Positions 9,613 through 17,644 of a DNA stretch of 64,000 nucleotides are shown here, piece by piece. The notes beneath the pieces are model-generated. The model was not told the DNA's origin. It saw only the letters and a program-made list of their open reading frames with translations, and searched no databases. Position numbers and translations under genes: made by a program. Position 1 is the stretch's first letter. Every line of letters begins with the position of its first letter. Source of the DNA: CAXQZU01 sp964228555 (GTDB taxonomy: Bacteria > Planctomycetota > PLA2 > JAEUHO01); contig CAXQZU010000017.1 in the NCBI GenBank assembly GCA_964228555.1, forward strand, positions 1-64,000, written 5' to 3'.

Positions 9613-11406
9613 ATGCGTCACGCTGCCTCGTCGATCGGCCTCTGCATCCTCGGCCTCGCGCTGCTGGTCACGCCGGCTCCCGCGCGGGCGGATGAAGGCA
9701 CGCCGGGCGCCAAGGCGCCGGCCAAGCAGCCCACCGGCCCGGTGACGCTGGAGGTGCGCGGCGAGCGCGAGGCGTTGCACAAGGCGGCCGATGCGCTGGG
9801 CCAGCAGACCGGCGCCACGGGCGTGGCGTGGGAGGGCGAGGTGCTGCGCCTCACCTTCGCAAGCCCCGAGGCCGCCGAGAAGGCGCGCGCGCTGTGCAAG
9901 GAGCTGGGCCTGAAGGTGCGCAAGGCCCGTGCAGCGGGCAACGAGGACGACGCGGGCAAGCCGCAGGGCGCGCCCCCGCCCAAGGCTGCACCCAAGCCTG
10001 CGCCCAAGGACGGCGAGGCGCCGCGCGTGCACCAAGGCCGTGTCATGGAGGGCCGGCCCGAGCAGCTGGAGCAGGCGGTGCAGCGCGTGAAGGAGGCCTT
10101 CCCTGACGTGAAGGCGCGCGTGCGCGAGGGCGTGCTGGTGCTGTCCTCCAGCGACCGCAAGGCCTTCGATGGCGCTGTCGCCCTGCTGGGCCAGATGGGC
10201 CTGCTGGTGGCCGAGCCGCGCGGGCCCGGCATGCCGGGCATGGACGGTCGCGGCGTGGACGTGCAGGTGTCGCCCGAGCGTGCGGCCGCGTTGCGCATCG
10301 ACGGGCTGGAGCGGCGCCTCGTGGAGGCCCGCCAGGCGGGCCGCGAGCGCGAGGTGGCCGAGCTGGAGCGTGCGCTGGAGCAGGCGCGCCGCGAGATGCG
10401 CGAGCAGCGTGCGCGTGGCGAGGCGCCGGGGCGCGAGGCCCCGGCCCGCGGCCCGCGCGAAGAGGGTCGCTCCGAGCTCGAGGGCCTGCGCCAGCGGGCG
10501 CAGCAGGCGCGCGAGGCGCTGGCCGAGGCCGAGCAGCGCGACGCGCGCGGGCGCGAGCCGCAGCGCGGCGAGGGCCGGCCGGGGGCCATGGAGCCCGAGG
10601 CCCGGCTGCGCCACGCGCGCGAGGCGCTCGAGCACCTGCAGGCCGCCGGCATGGACGGCCTGGCGCAGATGGTGCGCGCCACCATCGGGCGCATGGAGCA
10701 GGGCCTGCAGCGCATGGCGCAGGGCCGCGAGGCCATGGCGCAGCGCATGCGCCAGCGCCAGGGCCCGCCTGAGGGCCTTGGGCAGCAGGGCATGGGCCCG
10801 CGTGGCACGGGTCCGCAGGGCATGGGGCCGCGCAGCATGGACCGCAGGGGCATGGCGCCCGGCATGGGCGGCCGCGGGCCTGAGCAGGGTCCCCCGCCGC
10901 AGGATGGGCGCCGTGGCCCGCAGGGCCCGCCGCCTCCCGGGACGACGTGGGGCCGCCTGCCTCCGGGCGCGCCGCCCAGCGTGGGCGGCGTGCGCCGCGG
11001 CCAGATCTTCCTGCCCCACCCGGTGCCCAGCGTTCCGGACGCGCCGCCCCCTGCACCGCGCGCCGGCCCGCAGGGCCCGCCCGCGCCGGGCGAGCGCCGC
11101 GGCATGGGCATGGGGATGGGCATGGGGATGGGCATGCAGATGGGACCGCGCGAGGGCATGCAGCGCGAGCGCATGGGCCCGGGCCGCATGCAGGACGGTC
11201 CGCAGGGGCCGATGCAGGGTGGCCCGCAGGGCCCCGGCCCGCGTGGCCGGCAGGACGGGCCGCAGCGCGGCATGCAGCGCGGCCCGCAGGGACCGCAGGC
11301 GGGCCCGCAGGGCGAGATCGAGGCGCTGCGCCGGGAGATGGAAGAGTTGCGCAAGCAACTGCGCTACCTGCTGATGGAGCGCCTGGACCGCCCGCAGGGC
11401 CGCTAG
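9613..11406 (+). CDS. Secreted coiled-coil protein with Gly/Met/Pro/Gln-rich repeats
   Basis: This 597-residue exported protein has a signal peptide ending near APARADEG. Two short repeated alpha/beta segments occupy the first 200 residues (compare LHKAADALGQQTGATGVAWE with the later QAVQRVKEAFPDVKARVREG). Residues about 220-390 are a charged Arg/Glu/Ala coiled coil, followed by a low-complexity region of GMGP, GPQG and GMGMGMG repeats. The end is a short coiled coil (EALRREMEELRKQLRYLL), likely an oligomerisation helix. AGGAG lies seven bases before the ATG. No known family is recognised. A structural or envelope role is suggested by the composition only. Confidence 0.7.
   Translation: MRHAASSIGLCILGLALLVTPAPARADEGTPGAKAPAKQPTGPVTLEVRGEREALHKAADALGQQTGATGVAWEGEVLRLTFASPEAAEKARALCKELGLKVRKARAAGNEDDAGKPQGAPPPKAAPKPAPKDGEAPRVHQGRVMEGRPEQLEQAVQRVKEAFPDVKARVREGVLVLSSSDRKAFDGAVALLGQMGLLVAEPRGPGMPGMDGRGVDVQVSPERAAALRIDGLERRLVEARQAGREREVAELERALEQARREMREQRARGEAPGREAPARGPREEGRSELEGLRQRAQQAREALAEAEQRDARGREPQRGEGRPGAMEPEARLRHAREALEHLQAAGMDGLAQMVRATIGRMEQGLQRMAQGREAMAQRMRQRQGPPEGLGQQGMGPRGTGPQGMGPRSMDRRGMAPGMGGRGPEQGPPPQDGRRGPQGPPPPGTTWGRLPPGAPPSVGGVRRGQIFLPHPVPSVPDAPPPAPRAGPQGPPAPGERRGMGMGMGMGMGMQMGPREGMQRERMGPGRMQDGPQGPMQGGPQGPGPRGRQDGPQRGMQRGPQGPQAGPQGEIEALRREMEELRKQLRYLLMERLDRPQGR
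11100..11150 (+). repeat. Tandem GGCATG/GGGATG hexamer repeat (Gly-Met)n
   Basis: Alternating GGCATG and GGGATG hexamers encode a run of Gly-Met dipeptides inside the coiled-coil protein. Such short tandem units can change in number by slippage, so length polymorphism in this tract is likely. Confidence 0.7.
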
Positions 11407-11438
11407 CACGGCGCGCGCGGCCGGCGGGTCGTGCGCGG

Positions 11439-11444
11439 TAGGCT
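11439..11444 (+). promoter_or_regulatory. -10 element, leaderless methyltransferase promoter
   Basis: TAGGCT ends seven bases before the ATG at 11452, so the transcript should begin at or one base before the start codon. Confidence 0.5.
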
Positions 11445-11451
11445 GCGCGGC

Positions 11452-12099
11452 ATGGACGCGCACCTCTACGCCCGCTACCAGTCGCCCGAGGGCGCGCGCG
11501 ACTACCGGCACAAGTACGAGCAGTCGCTGGCGCGGCGCTGGAGCAACCGGCGCGAGCTGGCCATCGTGCGCCGTGCGCTGGCGCGCGCGGGCGCGCAGGG
11601 CCGGCTTCTGGATTGCCCCTGCGGGGCCGGGCGCCTGGGACCCGTGCTGCTGGAGCGGGCCACGCACCTCGTCGCGGCCGACCTCTCCCCCACCATGGTG
11701 GCCGAGGCGCGCGAGGTGCTGGCCGGGCCGGCCGCGGCTGGGCTCGTCGAGTTCCACGTGGCGAGCGCCGACCGGCTGCCCTTGCCCGACCGGCACGTGG
11801 ACACGGCCGTGTGCCACCGCCTGCTGCACCACCTCGAGCAGCCCGACCGGCTGCGCGTGCTGCACGAGCTGGCGCGCGTGGCCCAGCGGCGCGTGGTGCT
11901 CTCGTTCAGCGACGCCAGCACGCTCAAGGCGCGCTTCCAGCGCCTGCGCGGAGTGCGGCGCCGCCGCAGCGTGCTCACGCCCGCGCAGCTGGCCGAGGAG
12001 GCCGGGCAGGCCGGGCTGGTGATGGACGGCCCGCCGCTGCGGCTGGCCAGCCTGTTCTCCACCGTGGCGGTGGCCGTGTTCCGCGCGCCGGGCGCCTAG
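11452..12099 (+). CDS. SAM-dependent methyltransferase
   Basis: This 215-residue class I methyltransferase has motif I as LLDCPCGAGRLGPVL, an acidic residue after strand 2 (LVAADLSPTM) and the post-II block ASADRLPLPDRHVDTAVC, followed by HRLLHHLEQP. The CPCG variant of motif I and the following RLLHHLE resemble ubiquinone/menaquinone-type or lipid methyltransferases, but the substrate cannot be read from sequence. It is followed closely by a Kdo-kinase-like gene on the same strand, which suggests a shared role in envelope lipid or polysaccharide modification. The start is fixed by a TAGGCT promoter hexamer placed for leaderless expression. Confidence 0.85.
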   Translation: MDAHLYARYQSPEGARDYRHKYEQSLARRWSNRRELAIVRRALARAGAQGRLLDCPCGAGRLGPVLLERATHLVAADLSPTMVAEAREVLAGPAAAGLVEFHVASADRLPLPDRHVDTAVCHRLLHHLEQPDRLRVLHELARVAQRRVVLSFSDASTLKARFQRLRGVRRRRSVLTPAQLAEEAGQAGLVMDGPPLRLASLFSTVAVAVFRAPGA

Positions 12100-12188
12100 G
12101 CGGGGCCACGGCGCGCGAGGTCCTCTGGCAGCCGGCGGGTGCCGCACCGCTGGGCGCACGCTGGCAGGCGCTGTCGGCGGCAGGCTGG

Positions 12189-12965
12189 ATGCAGGCCTGC
12201 GCGGCGGGACGCGTGCTCTCCACCGACCGCGACAGCGCCGCGGTGCGCGTCGAGGGCGAGGCGGGGCCGTGGCTGGTGAAGTGGCGCGCCCCGCGCGCGG
12301 GCAAGGGCTGGAAGCAGGCCTGGCGCGCCTCGCGCGAGCGGCGCGAGGCGCTGGGCCTGCTGGCCGCGCGCGCCTGCGGCATCCCGGTTCCGCTGCCCTG
12401 CCTCGTGCTGGAGCGGCGTGCAGCGCTGGGGCGGCTCACGGGCTCGGTGCTGGTGCGTCCCTTCGTGGAGGGCCTCGTGGCGGCCGACGTGCTCCTCGCG
12501 CGCGCGGGCGGGCCCGGCTGGGGCCGGCTGGGTGCCAGCGTGCGCGGCTGGCACGACGCGGGCTGGCGCCACGGCGACTGCTGGCCGAAGAACGTGCTGC
12601 TGGACGAGGGCGGCCTGCAGGCTCTGCCGGTGGGCGCCTCGCGCTGGGCACGCCTCGCCCCCGGGCCGCGGCTGGACCGCCTGAGGCTGCGCGACCTCGC
12701 GCGCCTGCTGGCCCACGCGCAGCGCCACGCGCCGCCGGGGGCGAGTGCAGCGCTGCTGGCTGGCTACGCCGGCGCGGCAGGCCTGCCCGCACCCGAGGTG
12801 ATCGAGCAGCGCCTCGCGCCGATGGTGGCCAGCGTGCTGGCGCGGCGCGAGGCCGACGAGCGCACGCGCCCCGCACGCGAGCCCCACGGCCCGCCCCAGC
12901 CCATCGCGCTGCCGGCCGACACGGCGCCCGTCCAGCGGACGGCGCGCGTGCTGGGCCTCGCCTAG
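12189..12965 (+). CDS. Kdo-kinase/InaA-like lipopolysaccharide kinase family protein
   Basis: This is about 258 residues of a small protein-kinase fold. It has a nucleotide-binding Lys in PWLVKWRAP and a catalytic loop WRHGDCWPKNVLL (H128, D130, N134). The segment that normally supplies the metal-binding Asp (DFG position) reads LQALPVGASRW, with no acidic residue, so catalysis may be impaired or altered. The family phosphorylates Kdo or heptose in LPS cores; a relative is at 48809-49612. The ATG at 12189 is the first standard start after the methyltransferase stop at 12099, yet the upstream 80 bases in this frame look coding, so a non-standard start just after the methyltransferase gene is possible. 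It converges with the next gene with only three bases between. Confidence 0.7.
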   Translation: MQACAAGRVLSTDRDSAAVRVEGEAGPWLVKWRAPRAGKGWKQAWRASRERREALGLLAARACGIPVPLPCLVLERRAALGRLTGSVLVRPFVEGLVAADVLLARAGGPGWGRLGASVRGWHDAGWRHGDCWPKNVLLDEGGLQALPVGASRWARLAPGPRLDRLRLRDLARLLAHAQRHAPPGASAALLAGYAGAAGLPAPEVIEQRLAPMVASVLARREADERTRPAREPHGPPQPIALPADTAPVQRTARVLGLA

Positions 12966-12968
12966 CCC

Positions 12969-14357
12969 TCAGTCCACCCGCACGATCCACCAGCGCCCGT
13001 CGCGCGGCGCCATGGTGTAGGCGTGGTCGCCGTAGGCCGGCAGCGTGTCCACCGTCACGCTGCCGTCGGCGTGCGTGGTGATGGTGGCGCTCAGCAGCAG
13101 CTGCACCAGCAGGTCGTCGCAGTCGCCCTCGCTGCGGTGCTTGCTCATGCGCTCGAACTCGGCGCAGAAGTCGTCGCGCACGCGCTCCGGCGCGGTGCCC
13201 GCCGGGTAGGTGCCCGCGGCGACCTCGTGGTCCCGCATGGACGGCCAGTGGAAGGCGGCCTCCAGCAGGTCGCGCCGCGGGAGGTGGTAGCCGCGCCCGA
13301 AGGTGACGAACGCCGAGAGCGCATCCTGCGGCGGCTCCCCCACGCGCGCGAACCACGCGGGCGCCGGCGGCAGGCCGGGCGTGCCGCGCGGCACGATGGA
13401 GAGCGCGGGCACGAGGCCCTCGATGCGCTGCACCGCGCGCGTGGCGCGGTCCAGGTGCAGGCGCAGCGCGCGGCCCGAGGCGGCGCGGCCCTCCAGCACG
13501 AGCGTCGCGCCCCCCGCGCGTCCCTCGACCACCGTGAGCTCGACATCGGCCAGCCCGGCCGGCAGCGGCTGGCCCTTGTCGTCGCCGAAGGCGAGGCGCC
13601 CGTCGGCCACCTCCAGCCGCCACGCGACGCCGGGCGTGGCGAGGTCCTGCGCGGGCAGCGCGCGCGCCAGCGCCAGCAGCGCGAAGAGGCCGCTGGTGGC
13701 CTCGCGGGGCGCGTCCAGCGCAGCGGCGCGGGCCTCGTCGCCGGCCTCCTCGTGCACCTCCAGGCGCCCGTCGCGCCAGCCCATGGCCAGCAGGCTGCTG
13801 CCGCCCGGCGCTCGCAGCGCGCTCTCGCTGCGCAGCAAGGCGAGGTCGGGCGCGAGGAACAGCGTGCTGTCCGACACCACGCGCGCTGCGCCGTGCTCGC
13901 GCACGGTGCGCTCGCTCACGACCCAGCAGGGCTGGTCGCCCAGCGTGCCCGGCTCGGCGGCCAGCTCGACGCGGCCCAGTCGCGCGCCCAGCCCCACCAG
14001 CTCGCCCTCGAAGGACCAGGGCGCCCTCGGCGCCGCAGCCAGCGAGGCCCGCAGCGCACGCGCGCGCGCGCGCGGCGTGCCCGTCTCCACGGCAGGCTGC
14101 CCCGCCACGGGCTGCACGGCCGGCGGCGTGCCGCGCGGCGGGCAAGGCGTGCACCGCCCGCGGCAGGCCGCCGTGGGCAAGGCGGCCGCGAGCACCAACC
14201 CCAGCGCCACCACCCGGCGCGCCGCACGGCGTGCAGCCGCTCCTCGCTGCGCAGCCCTCGCGGGCGCGCACGCGAGCGCACGCGCGTGCGCTGTCGCGCG
14301 CGCACGCGACGGCACGTGCGCGCGCGCGAGGGCGAGCCGGATGGGACGGGCGTGCAT
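12969..14357 (-). CDS. Exported protein of unknown function (462 aa)
   Basis: The long N-terminus is rich in Ala and Arg, followed by a hydrophobic core (VVALGLVLAAALPTAAC) that could be a signal peptide or, less convincingly, a lipoprotein signal with Cys after TAA. The remaining 380 residues look like a beta-rich periplasmic domain, ending in DHAYTMAPRDGRWWIVRVD. I do not recognise a family. The start is supported by AGGAGGTG five bases before the ATG. The first 45 codons consist largely of alternating GCG/CGC-type triplets, which may mark a repeat-expanded N-terminus or a late true start. Confidence 0.65.
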   Translation of the reverse strand: MHARPIRLALARAHVPSRARATAHARALACAPARAAQRGAAARRAARRVVALGLVLAAALPTAACRGRCTPCPPRGTPPAVQPVAGQPAVETGTPRARARALRASLAAAPRAPWSFEGELVGLGARLGRVELAAEPGTLGDQPCWVVSERTVREHGAARVVSDSTLFLAPDLALLRSESALRAPGGSSLLAMGWRDGRLEVHEEAGDEARAAALDAPREATSGLFALLALARALPAQDLATPGVAWRLEVADGRLAFGDDKGQPLPAGLADVELTVVEGRAGGATLVLEGRAASGRALRLHLDRATRAVQRIEGLVPALSIVPRGTPGLPPAPAWFARVGEPPQDALSAFVTFGRGYHLPRRDLLEAAFHWPSMRDHEVAAGTYPAGTAPERVRDDFCAEFERMSKHRSEGDCDDLLVQLLLSATITTHADGSVTVDTLPAYGDHAYTMAPRDGRWWIVRVD

Positions 14358-14384
14358 GCGAGCACCTCCTGGGCGGGCGGGCGC

Positions 14385-14390
14385 ATCCTA
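14385..14390 (-). promoter_or_regulatory. -10 element for 462-aa exported protein
   Basis: TAGGAT on the minus strand predicts a start near 14378 and a leader of about 21 bases that carries the AGGAGGTG ribosome-binding site. Confidence 0.45.
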
Positions 14391-14450
14391 GGGGAGAGGC
14401 CTCGCTGGGAGGCCGACCGCAAATCGCGGGGATCGGGCCCCCCCGAGCGG

Positions 14451-14456
14451 TAGAGT
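14451..14456 (+). promoter_or_regulatory. -10 element for topA
   Basis: TAGAGT predicts a start near 14463 and a leader of roughly 58 bases for topA. The exported-protein promoter lies divergently 60 bases away. Confidence 0.4.
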
Positions 14457-14520
14457 CCCGCCCACGTGGGGCCTTGCCGCCCCGCCGAACGCCCGCGCCC
14501 CGAGGGAATCCGCGCTCCGC

Positions 14521-17500
14521 ATGCCGCCGACTGCCGCCAAGAAGACCGCCGCCCGAGCCGAGGCCGAGCGCCACCTCGTGATCGTCGAGTCGCCGGCCAA
14601 GGCCAAGACGATCAAGAAGTTCCTCGGCGAGGAGTACCAGGTGGAGGCCTGCAAGGGCCACGTGCGCGACCTGCCTGAGCGCGGCGACACCATCCCCGAG
14701 CCTTTCGCCAGCCTGCCGGACAAGCGGCTGGCCGTGGACATCGACCGCGACTTCGAGCCCTGCTACGTGGTCTCCGCCGACCGCCGCGACTCGGTGGCCA
14801 CGCTGCGCCGCCTGCTCAAGGACGCCGACGTGCTCTGGCTGGCCACCGATGAGGACCGCGAGGGCGAGAGCATCTCGTGGCACCTGCTCGAGGTGCTCAA
14901 GCCCAAGGTGCCGGTCAAGCGGCTGGTGTTCCACGAGGTGACGCGCGAGGCCATCCTGCACGCGCTCGCCGAGCCGCGCGCGCTGGACATGAACCTGGTG
15001 CAGGCGCAGGAGGCGCGCCGCATCCTCGACCGCCTGATGGGCTACCGCCTCAGCCCCGTGCTGTGGCGCAAGGTGGGCCGCCCGCTCAGCGCCGGCCGCG
15101 TGCAGACGGTGGCGCTGGCCCTGCTGGTGGACCGCGAGCTGGAGCGGCGCGCCTTCCGCAAGGCCTCCTACTGGGACCTGCTCGCACGCCTGGCCCCGGG
15201 CGGCGACGCGACGCAGGCCTTCGAGGCGCGGCTGGTCGAGGTGGCCGGCAAGCGCGTGGCGCAGGGCGGCGACTTCGAGCCCACCACGGGCCAGCTGGCG
15301 CGCGACGCGCACCTGCTGGACGAGGCGCAGGCCCGCGAGCTGGCGCGCCGGCTGGGCGAGGGCCCGGCCACGGTGCTGGGGCTGGAGACCAAGCCGTGGG
15401 TGCGGCGCCCCTTCGCCCCCTTCACCACCAGCACGCTGCAGCAGGAGGCCGGCCGCAAGCTGGGCATGACCTCGCGCAACACGATGTCGGCGGCGCAGGC
15501 CCTCTACCAGGGCGGTGCCATCACCTACATGCGCACCGACTCCACGACGCTGAGCAAGCAGGCGCTGGACGCCGCACGCGACCTGATCCGCACGCAGTAC
15601 GGCGCCGAGTGGCTCACGCCCGAGCCGCGCCAGTACGCCACCAAGGTGAAGAACGCGCAGGAGGCCCACGAGGCCATCCGCCCCGCCGGCACCACCTTCC
15701 GCGACGTGCGCTCGGTGGCCGCCGAGTTCGGCCCCGAGGCCGGCCGGCTCTACGAGATGATCTGGCAGCGCACGGTGGCCTCGCAGATGCGCGATGCGCA
15801 CGGCGACGACCTGCGCGTGGACATCGGGCTGGGCGCGGTGACGGGCGGCACGCCCGAGGCGCTGGTGCGGGCCAACGGCCGCACCACCACCTTCGCCGGC
15901 TGGATGCGCGCCTACCAGGAGGGCGACGACGAGCCCGAGGCCGGACGCGAGGGCGGACGCGAGGCGCGAGGCGGCTCGCGCCTGCCGCCGCTGGCCAAGG
16001 GCCAGTCGCTGCAGGTGCTGGCGCTGGACGCGAGCGGCCACGAGACGCAGCCGCCCGCGCGCTTCACGGAAGCCAGCCTGATCAAGGAGCTGGACCGGCG
16101 CGGCATCGGCCGCCCCAGCACGTGGGCCACCATCGTGGGCCAGCTGCGCTCGCCCACGAGCGAGTACGTGTTGATGCGTGGCAACGCGATGGTGCCGACC
16201 TGGACCGGCATCGTGGTGGTGCGCATGCTGCGCAAGCACTTCCGGGAGCTGCTGGACTACGACTTCACCGCCACCATGGAAGACGGGCTCGACACCGTGG
16301 CGCGCGGCGAGGACAGCCGCGTCGCCTACCTGCGCCGCTTCTGGGATGGCTTCAGCAAGCAGCTGGAGGCCAGCAAGGCGGGCATCAGCCCGCGCCACGA
16401 CTGTGCCTTCCCGCTGGGCACCGGCAGTGCCGGCCCCATCGAGGTGCGCGTGGGCAAGTTCGGGCTGTTCATGAGCGACGACGCGCGCAAGTGCAGCCTG
16501 CCGGTCACGATGGCCCCCGACGAGCTCACCGTGGCGCGCGCCGAGGAGCTGCTGGCGCAGGCCGCGCGTGGGCCCGACTCGCTGGGCGTGGACCCGGCCA
16601 CGGGCAAGAAGGTCTACCTGCTGATGGGCCGCAACGGGGCCTACCTGCGGCTGGGCGAGGCGCCGCCGGCGCCGCCCAAGGGCAGCAAGAAGAAGGTGGC
16701 CATCGACCCGGCCCTCAAGCCCAAGACCTCCAGCCTGCTGCCCGGCATGAACCCGGCGCAGGTGGACCTCGCCACGGCGCTCAAGCTGCTGTCGCTGCCG
16801 CGCGACCTGGGCGAGAACCCCGAGCACCCCGAGAAGGCGCATGTCATGGCGCGCCTGGGCCGTTTCGGGCCCTACGTCACCTGCGGAACCGAGTCCCGCT
16901 CGCTGCCCAAGGGCGTGAACCTGCTGGAGGTCGACCTCGCGACGGCACTGGCGGCCCTCAAGGCGCCGCGCATGGGCCGCGGCCAGCGCGAGGCCAAGCC
17001 GCCGCTGCGCGAGCTGGGCAAGCACCCGCAGAGCGCCAAGCCCATCGTGATGCGCGACGGCAAGTACGGCGTGTACATCACCGACGGCGTGGTGAACGCC
17101 AACGTGCCCCCCGGCCTCCCCCCCGAGGCGATCACGCTGGAGCAGGCGGTGGAGCTGCTGGCCGAGCGTGAGCGGCGCATGGCCGAGGGTGGCGGGCGGC
17201 GCGGCAAGGGCCGTGGCCGGCGCGCCCCGGCCAAGGGCTCCACCGCGGCGCCGGCAGGCGCCGCTGCGAGCGGCAGCGACGGGGACGCGGGCGACGCAGC
17301 CGTGCGCGCCGCGAAGGCCCCGGGCCAGGAGGCCGCGGCCCGCAAGGGCCAGCGCGCCTCCCAGCCCAAGGCGGGGCCGACGGCCGGGGACGCGGGCGCG
17401 CGCAACCCCCGTCGTGGGGCCAAGGCCCCCGAGCCGTCGCGGGGCGCGAGCGACGGCGCGAAGGAGCGGCCCTCGAAGCCGTCCGCGGCGCGCTCGCGCC

Positions 17501-17538
17501 GGGGCGGCAAGCCGCCCGCCGGCGACACGCCCGCGTAG
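14521..17538 (+). CDS. topA: DNA topoisomerase I (type IA)
   Basis: This 1005-residue enzyme relaxes negative supercoils. The TOPRIM domain begins HLVIVESPAKAKTIKKFL at residue 18 and holds the metal motif DEDREGE near 109-115. The catalytic tyrosine is Y336 in GGAITYMRTDST. After the core, the C-terminus carries several topoisomerase repeat units without zinc cysteines (GRNGAYLRLGE, GRFGPYVTCG, GKYGVYITDG). It ends in a long Ala/Lys/Pro/Gly-rich tail (about residues 885-1005), a low-complexity DNA-binding-type extension seen in high-G+C bacteria. Length is above the E. coli value because of this tail. Confidence 0.96.
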   Translation: MPPTAAKKTAARAEAERHLVIVESPAKAKTIKKFLGEEYQVEACKGHVRDLPERGDTIPEPFASLPDKRLAVDIDRDFEPCYVVSADRRDSVATLRRLLKDADVLWLATDEDREGESISWHLLEVLKPKVPVKRLVFHEVTREAILHALAEPRALDMNLVQAQEARRILDRLMGYRLSPVLWRKVGRPLSAGRVQTVALALLVDRELERRAFRKASYWDLLARLAPGGDATQAFEARLVEVAGKRVAQGGDFEPTTGQLARDAHLLDEAQARELARRLGEGPATVLGLETKPWVRRPFAPFTTSTLQQEAGRKLGMTSRNTMSAAQALYQGGAITYMRTDSTTLSKQALDAARDLIRTQYGAEWLTPEPRQYATKVKNAQEAHEAIRPAGTTFRDVRSVAAEFGPEAGRLYEMIWQRTVASQMRDAHGDDLRVDIGLGAVTGGTPEALVRANGRTTTFAGWMRAYQEGDDEPEAGREGGREARGGSRLPPLAKGQSLQVLALDASGHETQPPARFTEASLIKELDRRGIGRPSTWATIVGQLRSPTSEYVLMRGNAMVPTWTGIVVVRMLRKHFRELLDYDFTATMEDGLDTVARGEDSRVAYLRRFWDGFSKQLEASKAGISPRHDCAFPLGTGSAGPIEVRVGKFGLFMSDDARKCSLPVTMAPDELTVARAEELLAQAARGPDSLGVDPATGKKVYLLMGRNGAYLRLGEAPPAPPKGSKKKVAIDPALKPKTSSLLPGMNPAQVDLATALKLLSLPRDLGENPEHPEKAHVMARLGRFGPYVTCGTESRSLPKGVNLLEVDLATALAALKAPRMGRGQREAKPPLRELGKHPQSAKPIVMRDGKYGVYITDGVVNANVPPGLPPEAITLEQAVELLAERERRMAEGGGRRGKGRGRRAPAKGSTAAPAGAAASGSDGDAGDAAVRAAKAPGQEAAARKGQRASQPKAGPTAGDAGARNPRRGAKAPEPSRGASDGAKERPSKPSAARSRRGGKPPAGDTPA

Positions 17539-17587
17539 GCCGGGCGAGCGACCGCCAGCAATCCTGCGCCGCGGGGGTCCGCAGGCG

Positions 17588-17593
17588 TACCTT
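17588..17593 (+). promoter_or_regulatory. -10 element for leucine dehydrogenase gene
   Basis: TACCTT predicts a start near 17600 and a leader of about 45 bases to the ATG at 17645. Confidence 0.35.
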
Positions 17594-17644
17594 GGCGCCC
17601 CGTAGTCCTCCCCGTAGCCACCTCCTCCCGGAGCCCGCACGGCC

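Noticed and set aside
9570..9695. Separate small gene from the ATG at 9570
   Set aside because: It overlaps the coiled-coil protein gene out of frame, has a shadow-like Arg/His composition, and the main gene has its own AGGAG. Noted only as a possible short leader reading.
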